A stretch of 64,000 bases of DNA, taken from contig NC_049986.1 in the NCBI RefSeq assembly GCF_000003815.2, positions 15,269,811-15,333,810 of the forward strand, read 5' to 3'. Below the pieces are notes generated by a model. It saw only the letters and a program-made list of their open reading frames with translations. It ran no database searches and was not told where the DNA came from. Of the stretch, positions 24,514 through 33,900 are shown piece by piece. This stretch comes from Branchiostoma floridae. Lineage: Eukaryota > Chordata > Leptocardii > Amphioxiformes > Branchiostomatidae. The stretch's first letter is position 1. Each line of letters begins with the position of its first letter. Both the position numbers and the translations under genes were made by a program.

Positions 24514-25500
24514 ATGGACATGGTCATGTACTCAAGTGATTTGGCGGAGATCTTCGAGAAGTCCGGGGAACACAAGCACAAGGAGAAGAGGCACAGGCGT
24601 ACAGGTAGCTACGAGCCAGCTGTGCAGGAGAAGGCGGCGACTGGACACCGCCATCTGCAGCACATCCAGCGGGAGAGAGCGTACACAGACCCGTCCCACC
24701 ACCGAGGGGCTCACGGGCCGCACCACCACCACCGGCACGGACCGACCAAGGATTCGGGAACCGAAGCGGCGTCGGGGGCTGGGGGGGAGGGGGAGAAAGG
24801 GACGGGAGCCGAGGGCGCGGAGGGTGCCGAGGGCGGGGCGACCTCGGGGGAGAAACACCACCACAAACATCACCACGGACTGCACCTGCCACATCCACAC
24901 CTGCCACATGTTCATCTTCCACATCCGCACCTGCCACACATGCATCTGCCACATCCGCACATGCCTCAGTGCCTCCAACCAATGGATGGTAAGTTTAACG
25001 TTATATCTAAGTTTACTCTTGCCCACATTTCAGTAGTCTATGTAGCTTTGCCAAGCGTTATCGGGGTGGGTTCGTGTGGATGTCTTTTAACATAGATATA
25101 CATGTTGTATTGCCCCCCACCCCCTTTCCCAAGTGTCCTTGAACATGACCTTTGGTATCGGATATCATACCTAGAAAAACGCTTACTTACGAGACAATAG
25201 AACTCCAACATTACCATCAATAATGTATGCAGCTGCAGCTTTCTGTAGCAATTTATTTTATAGCCTGGCTACTTTTGATATGATAACATTGAAGCGCAAG
25301 ATATCTTTTTCTATGTGAAAATAGCACAACAACTTCGAGAACGTTGACTTTGCACTATGCTATCTGATGCTCAGGAATTCATATCAGACGCTTTCTGATG
25401 AGATGTTTTCTTTCATTTTACAGACGAAACGGAAGAAAACAAGGAACGAAGGAAAGTGGAAACAACACTACAGGCAGAATATTTCCCCTTTCCCTTCTAG
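24514..25500 (+). CDS. His-rich repeat protein, unknown function
   Basis: Two exons: 24514-24988 and 25424-25500, phase 1, giving 183 aa. The start chosen is the ATG in TGACCATGG at 24514; the upstream open frame begins with GTG and is not a natural start. The protein has a short non-repetitive N-terminus (MDMVMYSSDLAEIFEKSG), a basic and His-rich middle (HHRGAHGPHHHHRHG), a Gly/Glu/Ala low-complexity stretch, then a run of HLPHPHLPH-type repeats of about 10 residues encoded by a 30-bp repeated unit, and a charged C-terminus ending EYFPFPF. No signal peptide or membrane segment is seen. His density suggests metal binding, but nothing proves it. I do not recognise a family. Confidence 0.75.
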
Positions 25501-27109
25501 GTGGGGAAAATATATCCTGGTAAGACGTACACAACAGTGTGATATTTAGCTTCAGTATATTATGATATCGAATATTCAATATTATAAATTTTTAGTAAAT
25601 AGTATAGTCAATACATTTTCAGGTCGTGCATAGGTTAGAGTTCCGTTCTTATTCTTCGCAGGTAAGCTGCTGTAAATATTATGCTGGCCTGACATTGTTG
25701 TTTATTCAACACATTTCAGAGGTGACTGACCGACAGCACAGGAGCGCTAAGGCCATGCATTGGGTGACGGCGTCACTCTGCATATATGGCTTGGCAAGGG
25801 GACCAATAGGGAATATCATTACTTATATAAGGGGAAAATCTACATGAAGGAACCATAGTTATCGTTGTTGGTATCCTTTGTTGAATACATGTAGTTATGA
25901 ACAATTGTGACATCATGTTTTTTTGTCGGAAGAGGCTTTTGGCGAAGGAGTATCTCTTTGTACTTTTGATACAATTAACAATAATGTCACATTGGTGTAA
26001 TATACATAAAAAGCTCATTCTGTACGTTTACAATTTGCAGATCTTGTATCATACTTAGGATTGGATCCATTCACTGATATAAACTACGGCAACGTTACCA
26101 TTTTTGTAACTAGGCTTTGATATGATTTACAATTATACCACATTTAATACGAAGCAATACACATTTCTTGATGTGTGTATGACCTTTCGTAGATCATGTG
26201 TTTTACCTCATTACAATTGTAAAGTGTTGCAAAATAGTTATAAATAGATAGGGTACTATGACTTTTACTTGGCTATGGCCGAATGAGGTATCTCTTTGAA
26301 TCTTTGATACGATCAACAATCATTTCATGTTGAATATCTGATTGCTCGCGTGTTATGTACAGATTTATCAATGTACTAATGAACGTTAAAAAATATGTAT
26401 TATACTTTATTTTAAAGGCTTGTGAAATAGATATGACTGTAACAATGATATGTCAGCTGACTAACAAGCGCATAAATCCAACTAGTAATTTTGTCAAGGA
26501 CAATGATGTAATGAACTTGACATAGTATAGGGTATGTACAAATGATTGTATCTAAACTAATTTTGAAAAAATGTTAAGACAGTGTTTACTGAAGTGGTAA
26601 ATCAAGTGTTTTGTTTGTACATAAGTGTATGTAATATATAAAGTCTGCAAGCCATTTGGTCTCTTGTTGATATCATACGACGCACAATACTACTAATTGT
26701 GATACGGAATTTTTCATATATAATAATGGCAAAATCCCTCTGATATATACACATGTACGTGGTTATCATTAAACTACATGAAAGCAATGAATGACACTTA
26801 AATAAAACATGCACAAAGTTACTCTATATCTACATTACGTTAGTACTCACAAACTTAACGTCCAATCCTCACTAGTACAGTACTGTAAACTTGTATCGTT
26901 ATGATTCCTTAACGGATTAGTACCTTCGAGACATGCCATAGTATACATCTGATTCAATATAACGGGAAGTGTCTTTGGTATCCTTTCTTTTGCAGTCGAT
27001 TGATAATTTCCTTATACCGCATACCGCAATCATCCGTGTATATAGCTTATGAACAGCACTGGAGCCGCATATATGGAGACATTCTTGACTATGATGTACT
27101 GATATCTAT
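25501..27109. other. Intergenic, AT-rich
   Basis: No gene seen. A diverged repeat pair occurs near 25942-25990 and 26285-26330 (GAGTATCTCTTTG.. and TTGATACAAT/GATC). This is the tail-to-tail space between the His-rich gene (plus) and the NHL gene (minus). Confidence 0.45.
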
Positions 27110-28810
27110 CTAGCTTCGCTGTGACTCTGCTTTCCCTGAGTAGTTGGACTCAGACGGCGCAAACCTGACTTGTTGGGTGGAAGAAGCCCTGTCTTCCTCC
27201 TCAGCCGGAGCCGGTGGTGCTGTGTACTGTATTATCGTCACTTCGTCCACGCCACATTTCCCCACATTGGTGACCACCACAAAGTCCGGCCCGACTGCCA
27301 CAGCCCACGGGTCCGCCATGTCCTCGGCGATGTGTCGGATGAAGTTCCCATTCCTGTCGAACAACTCCACCCTCTTGTTGCCCCTGTCCACCACGATGAC
27401 GTTGTCCTCGCTGTCGGTACAGACGCCGTGCGGCGTGTCCAGGCATCCGTTCTCGGTGCCCTGAGTCCCGAACCTTGACGGTTTGTCTTCGTCCTTAAAC
27501 GTGTGGACTCTGTGGGTCCAACAGTCGCTCACGAGGATGTTGCCTTTGCTGTTGACCGCGGCGTACCGTGCCTTCCTGGTCCGACCTCCCACCGTTCTGT
27601 ACATCGTGCCGTTGGGCAGGAACACCTTGGCACAACTTTCAACATACCATTTTCCCTCCCACGGCCTGACGCGTTGTTCTGTGACGATGATTTCCATGTC
27701 AGGTTTGGGAGGAAGGTCGTCATCTTCCTCCGTCCGAATCTTCTCCCTGTTCCAGAGGTTGTTCGGTCTCGCTGCGATGCCGTGCCACGATTCCTTGCCT
27801 GTATGGGGGATGTCGATCTTGCTGATAAAGAGACCCTCTTTGGTGAACTGGACTACAAAGTCCGTCGGAAAACGTTTCTTCGGGATTGCCAGTGAACCCA
27901 CAACCCAGACTTTCTCGTACTTGTCTATCGTGACATCCTGTGGTTGAAACGGCACGGGTTTGAGCAATCCTTTTATGGTGGTTTGAAACTCGCGTATGAA
28001 CTTTCCCTCTGTACTGTAGATAACGATCCTCTCGTTGTAGCAGTCTGCGATGTATATCTCGGAGTCTTTAGACACGGCAAGACCGGAGACACAGCGAAAC
28101 TTGTCTTTGACACGCGTGCTTCTGCCCCCAAATGTGATCGGTGGAGGCTCCTCCGGTTCTGGTGGTACATCTTCTGGTATTTCTTTGAGCGAAGCCAAGC
28201 TTCCTCTTTTAGACCCAGTTAAGCTTCTAATCGAGCCTATTATGCTCTGGGTCAGACTTTTCTTTCGGCCTGTGGTTCCTACTGCTGCGTTTGAGACCCC
28301 CTCTGCTTTGATCGACTCCGCTTTGCTTCCTCTTCTTGAACCAGCTACAGATCCCTTGACAGACCCAGATATGCTCTGTGTCAGACTTTGCCTTCGTTCT
28401 GTGTTCGCTTCTTCTGTGTTTGCATGTAGCTCTGCTGTAACCGTGTTTGCCTCGGCCTCTAGTGTTTCTCGGGATACCGCCTTGCTTCCTCTTCTCGATC
28501 CTGCTAGGCTGCCTCGGATAGACCCTGCTATGCTCTGAGTCAGACTTTTCCTCCGGTCTTTACCCCCATCTTGCGATGCTGCATCTACCTCTGCTGTTTG
28601 TCTGTCTCCCTTTTCTTGTGTTGTTGTGTTCCCTTCTGCCGTCCCCGCGTTAGCCTCCTCTGCTTTCGCGTCCGCCGCTGTAGTTTCTCCAGTGACCGAC
28701 CCTGCCACACTCAGTCCTCTGACGGACCCAGACAGGCTCCCTCTCCTCGACCCTGCCAAGCTTTCCCTGATGCTGTTGGTCAGACTTTTCTTCCGGACTT
28801 TTTCCGCCAT
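27110..28810 (-). CDS. Intronless NHL beta-propeller protein with four N-terminal SLTQSI..GSRRGS repeats
   Basis: One open frame; the ATG at 28810 (CAAAATGGCGG) gives 566 aa, and the in-frame extension up to 28927 looks like 5'UTR. Residues 6-25, 86-109, 139-162 and 182-204 carry four copies of a K/RKSLTQSI-x-GSxRGSxAGSRRGS module rich in R-x-x-S sites favoured by basophilic kinases, separated by Ala/Glu/Thr-rich linkers. A Pro/Glu hinge (about 212-224) leads to ITFGGR and an NHL propeller to about residue 545. Propeller words include GLAVSKDSEIYIADCYNERI, PQDVTIDKYEKVWVVG, ILVSDCWTHRVHTF, NVIVVDRGNKRVELFDRNG and FIRHIAEDMADPWAVAV. RING, B-box and coiled coil are absent, so it is not a TRIM ligase. 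The propeller probably binds RNA or protein; the role is unknown. Confidence 0.9.
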   Translation of the reverse strand: MAEKVRKKSLTNSIRESLAGSRRGSLSGSVRGLSVAGSVTGETTAADAKAEEANAGTAEGNTTTQEKGDRQTAEVDAASQDGGKDRRKSLTQSIAGSIRGSLAGSRRGSKAVSRETLEAEANTVTAELHANTEEANTERRQSLTQSISGSVKGSVAGSRRGSKAESIKAEGVSNAAVGTTGRKKSLTQSIIGSIRSLTGSKRGSLASLKEIPEDVPPEPEEPPPITFGGRSTRVKDKFRCVSGLAVSKDSEIYIADCYNERIVIYSTEGKFIREFQTTIKGLLKPVPFQPQDVTIDKYEKVWVVGSLAIPKKRFPTDFVVQFTKEGLFISKIDIPHTGKESWHGIAARPNNLWNREKIRTEEDDDLPPKPDMEIIVTEQRVRPWEGKWYVESCAKVFLPNGTMYRTVGGRTRKARYAAVNSKGNILVSDCWTHRVHTFKDEDKPSRFGTQGTENGCLDTPHGVCTDSEDNVIVVDRGNKRVELFDRNGNFIRHIAEDMADPWAVAVGPDFVVVTNVGKCGVDEVTIIQYTAPPAPAEEEDRASSTQQVRFAPSESNYSGKAESQRS

Positions 28811-29473
28811 TTTGTCCCGGTTTTGTGTCTTTAGCTGTGTCTTCACTCGATGAAAAGTTGTAAGACCGGTCTGACAGCTAGCAAGTGGCCCACACGTAGG
28901 CCCCTGTTTATGTTTAGGGCTACTCAATGATTTCGAATGCCATAAAAGAAAGGGCTAACAAAACTCCAATACGATTATTTCACGTTACTTCGAGCTAAAG
29001 TCATGAAAAATTAGCTAAAAACTATGCTCATTTTACATCAAGGGCCTTTATCGATAGTATTCATGGCAATCATTTAAGATAACATCACCTGCACGTGGTG
29101 ACCCCGCCCCTTTCTTTAAGCCCAAGGGGATATAGACAACATCTAGATTTGTCCTGTTTCAAGCTTCTTGGTCATTTCTGGATTGACTACGGATGAAAAT
29201 TTGATCGCAAGATCGACGTTACTCTTCGCTGCAAATGTTTGTTGTGATTTTATCAGATTAAAAGGGGAAAAGGCACCAACCAATTGTTATTGGAATGATT
29301 GAGTATCAATGTAGATAACATATCTTACAAATATCCGAGGTCGTATGTTATGGATATTCTTAACCTTAACCTTAGTGGCGAAACTGCCTAAACAAAGTAT
29401 TCTCCCTAGTCAGCGCAGTTAGTCTGGTAGATAAACTGAAAGCCGCTAGCTGTACTTTCTTCATAATAATGAA

Positions 29474-29491
29474 GGGGGGGGGGGGGGGGGG
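29474..29491 (+). repeat. Poly-G run (18 G)
   Basis: Eighteen consecutive G with no interruption; able to form a G-quadruplex and prone to length error in sequencing. Confidence 0.95.
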
Positions 29492-30298
29492 CTGAAGTTC
29501 TCATTACACAGGGTGGTAGTGGTGGTATCATCAACAATAGGGCCGTAGAAACTTAAGTTAACAGCAAAAGAGCTGTTAATTACGAGAAACGAATGCTCGG
29601 CCAAATTGTGCGCTACCGACTCAGTTCAGATGATGGCGTTTCAGCACTAGTATGCGGCAGAACTGCTCAAAACACGATATTAGTTCCAAAGAATGGTTAA
29701 AAGTTAAAAGGGCCTAAATGATTTTTAGTAGGTTGTTTCCTTACCAAGTTCAAAGTGAATCTCTTCATGCTCAGCACAGCAGACATTGTTATAACACTGT
29801 GCAACTCATGGGAAAGTTTTTTTTTCAGCAGAGAGAAACTCAAGTTAAGTAAAACTGACCTCTTAATGATGTCCATTGGTCACAAGTCAAGTGTTCAAAA
29901 CAAAACATTTAGAAAACCAGGCATCTCTTTTATTCAAAGTTATTGAACCATTCCCATCAATACTGTAGCAAATACAAATTCATAGCAAAATTGAAAATAC
30001 AAACTTAAGTACATTGGTCCCTAAGCTCCAACTATATATAATTTTGAACTTCCTATTAAGTAATCTACCCATTATCCACTATATGTAAACCCATTATCCA
30101 TAATCTATCCATTACACATTACACAGTTATACCCAGCATTTCCTTTGTCATTTATGAGATCCAATCTAACATTGGTCTAACATTTACCTTTCCCCCAAAT
30201 AAACAAAAAGAGTGATGATGTTTTTGTTTTCAAAGACAAAATTCCAATTTACCCAATAAAAGATGCAGTTCACAATTTTTTATTCACCCTACATACAC

Positions 30299-30460
30299 TT
30301 AGCTCGGGTACCATCTGGGTAGCAGTTTGCTCCTATGTTTCCTTCTGCTACCCAGAGAAGCAACTGTATATAGTGCATAATAAAAGTCAGAGTGAGAAGC
30401 ATGGATATAGTGTATAATAAATGTCAGAGTGTACTACTATCCAGATGGTACCCAGGCTAA
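30299..30460. mobile_element. MITE-like element with ~25-bp inverted ends
   Basis: Left end TTAGCTCGGGTACCATCTGG and right end, reversed, TTAGCCTGGGTACCATCTGG pair over about 25 bp. The inside carries a tandem pair of TATAGTGxATAATAAA..GTCAGAGTG. It has no coding capacity. Confidence 0.7.
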
Positions 30461-30925
30461 TATACATTAGAATATCCTTTGCAAAATCTTCTGCATGGAA
30501 ACAAGGACAAAAGTAGACATTGTACGCAGCAACTCCTTAATAAATCCTACCTGAGAAGTTACACAGAAAAAAGGAAGAAGCTACAAATATCAGCATATTT
30601 TAACACAATTAAAGATGTAATTGATTTGAAAATATATACAGTCAGCAAAGGCTTGGCCTCATGAACCATATATTACAGATATTTTTTTTTCATTATTGCA
30701 CCAACCTCCCTACATCCACCCTACCTCATACACACTATATCCATTATCCATAATCATTGTTAGTTCTGTATAGCAGCAATTTAAATAGCAGCCTGCTTGC
30801 TGGAATTCTCATAAAAGTTTCTTTCTCATCACACAATGTTTCCAACTGCAACTTCTCATGACATCAAATTAGGGCAACTTCTGATGACATCATGTGAGAG
30901 CGACTTGTCATGACATCACAGAAGG

Positions 30926-33900
30926 TTAAAGTTCATCATGCATCTCCAGATGCTTGTACATGAGCCGTTCCAAGGTGGGGTCATGAAACCTGGCCGAGTC
31001 AAAAGGCTGTAATGCGGCCTTAATGTTCTCCTTCAGCAAAGCAATTGTCAGGATACCACCATCATTTGGGACCAGCTTTGACACAATCTGGGTGTGTCAG
31101 AACAACATAATAGGTTAAAAGTTCTTCTGTGTTGGAAGGTATCATTCTGAAAATCTAATCAAGGAATGAAAAATCCACGTCTTCCGAATGATGTCACATT
31201 ATGCAGATGACACACATGACTTAGTGAGTAAACTTTATTCTGTTCACCAAGTCATGTGTTTGTTCTTCTGCATAACATCACAGAAGCTACGGGGAGACAA
31301 CGTGCAGAGGTGACCTGTCACCTGTTTTGTCTCGCCCTCCATTGATATGGAAAGTTCAATAAACAAATAAACAAAGCGGTGGATTGCTCATTTCCTTGAC
31401 AATTATTGAAGTTGAATTTTTGTGTAGGAAATTAAAGTTCAATCTTGCTTCAGAAAGTTAAACAGAACAATATTTCACAAATTGGAGCAAACTTTATCTT
31501 ATCATACGCTAGCATAGCCTGATTAAATCTCGCTTATAGCAGCCCGCCAAACATCCGCCGGCAGGGAGGGGCCAGTTAGAGCCCTGGACAGCGGAGTTTG
31601 TGTTACACAGACTAACGCTAGCACTGTAAAGCCGTTGTGTGACTATATTTTGCTATCAAGTGAATCTTTTTTGGGTTGAGATAAAGTCTCACCTCCTCTG
31701 CCACCTGTGAAGTACCCCCGAGTGTATCCACATACTCCTTCACAAACAGGTCTGTAGGTATCTTCCCGTTATGCTGATGCACCAAAGTCACAAGTAGTGC
31801 CCTATTAGAATGAAAAAGGACAGTTGACACATGATAGAAAGGATAAGAAAGTTAATTTATCTTACTAGTATATGCCAGTGTCATCTATGAGGATATAGAT
31901 ACTGTATATAACGTTACATGTAGTTATCATGATTACACGTAGTGCGGATCACGGCAAGCTGCCGGATCACGGCAAGCTGCCGGATCACGGCAAGCTGCCG
32001 GATCACGGCAAGCTGCCGGATCACGGCAAGCTGCCGGATCACGGCAAGCTGCCGGATCACGGCAAGCTGCCGGATCACGGCAAGCTGCCGGATCACGGCA
32101 AGCTGCCGGATCACGGCAAGCTGCCGGATCACGGCAAGCTGCCGGATCACGGCAAGCTGCCGGATCACGCCGGATCACATTTTCCATTCTAGTCAAATTT
32201 TTCATCAAATGAATGCATTCCTCTTTCTTTCCATCGGATCAATATCAATTCATACATTATTCAGCAAAATCTAGTTTTAATTCTAAAAATGTGAATGATT
32301 GGAACAAGTTCATTTCTGTTATTCTGAAGTTGTTTATGAAGCATCCTGACATAAATTAATCCATAACATAATTATGTTGACAAACACAATGAGAAAATCA
32401 CGATGATAGAAACATTGTGTCTGCCAATGTTTTCATCTTCAATGTTGATGCTAATAGTTAACAGATCTCAGTTCCTCCTTGTGAAGGCCTCACCTTATTC
32501 GCTCCGCCTCTATGTGGCTGTACTCGAACGATTCCATGTCAGACACATCTGTGGGGTCGATGACCAGCATGAGCTCCTTCATCTCCTCTACTGTCAGCGC
32601 CTTCACCTCATCCTTGGTGATGTAACCTCTTCCTTCTGGGTCCACCTTCTTAGCAAACTATATGAACAAACATTTTACACTCTTTACACACCTACAGGGG
32701 GTCTTGTAGACATATCAACGTTACATTCAGATTCTTTACACTCTCACAAGGATTTTTGTAAAGAAACATTCCATCTGGTTGAGAGGGAGTGGAGCAATGG
32801 AGCAGGCATATGCAGTAGATTTCTCCCTTTCCACAGTTTAGGCTTTTAGAGAATCTTAAATTAAGATGTATAGTACCTTAAGATCCTCTGAACCTGAACC
32901 GTACCTTTACCTGATTTTTTGTACCGGTACCCACCCCTAGTGAGTAGCAATTGTTTGATGTAACAACTAGTGACTGCTCAGTGCCTGCAAAGCTGATGTA
33001 TATTCACATAATTATGTGGGTTAATTGCAGTAAGGGAAACACTTTTTTGACATCACTGTATCCTGTTAAGATGACTCGTAAACTGACCTCGCTCCTCATG
33101 TTACTGTAGAGCTCATCCATGGTGTTTATCTGTTCCTGTGTCATTTGAAAGTTCTCTTCAATCTCATCTTTTGCTTCATGTTGACCCTGCGTAAAAAGAA
33201 GACACAACAAGAAATAATGTGGATGTAAACTTCAGTTGAGATTGGTACATATATCCAACACTTTTGTTTGGTCTTTTGCATACTTGACCTGCGAATGTAT
33301 GATGGGTCATTGTTGTCACTGTAGGTGTGATCATACCCCTGTCACATCCACGATCTTCGGGCGTATCGATGGAAGGTTGGCCATAATCAAGATCGACTGA
33401 GGGTTGTGCATATATTTCACCTGAAAACCGTCCCTGTCACATATAAGCCATACTTTGTATCTTGTACAATTGTTGTGCAATAAAGTTATTAGTATAAACG
33501 AGGCTCGGGCGATTGTTGCAGAGTGGTCGTCCGATCGATTTTCACCAAATGTGACAGGGACTACATATAATACAACTTACTGTACATTGACTCACCTTGA
33601 TAAAGTTGTGCACGAAATGTTTGACTGAAATCTTCCCTTCAGAGTCGGCCAGGAGCAACAGGAGCCTCCTGTAGATAATGACACTGGTTGATCATAACAG
33701 ACTACTTTTCGTGATATCAATTCTTCATTCAACAATCACAAAAAATAGAGCAGTTCCTCTATTGATTCAGATTGTTTTTCTCACATGCTCATGTTTTTTT
33801 CAGAGCACACCAGAGCACTGATCCTCACTCTAGTTGATGTGATGCGTACATAATGCTTCTGCAAAGTAACATGGACAATGTGTAGTCCCTGCCAGTAACA

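Larger units (their letters stand above)
28928..30925. other. Intergenic between the NHL gene and the JmjC gene
   Basis: No gene seen. It contains the NHL-gene promoter near 28.9-29.2 kb, an 18-G run at 29474-29491, a small inverted-repeat element at 30299-30460, and probably the JmjC-gene 3'UTR at its right end (stop at 30926). Confidence 0.5.

Noticed and set aside
24524-25036. Three other frames of 150-166 aa across the His-rich exon
   Set aside because: G+C-rich repeat coding keeps several frames open; only the frame with a good ATG, donor and in-phase second exon was kept.
27144-28853. Several plus-strand frames of 75-162 aa
   Set aside because: Antisense shadows of the NHL/Ser-repeat gene.
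28811-28927. 39-residue N-terminal extension of the NHL protein
   Set aside because: The ATG at 28810 has the better context and begins the first repeat directly; the upstream part reads as 5'UTR.
31914-32274. Four long open frames on both strands (AACRDP, IRQLAV, DHGKLP, SCRITA repeats)
   Set aside because: All are translations of a perfect 18-bp intronic minisatellite; a stop-free unit keeps every frame open.
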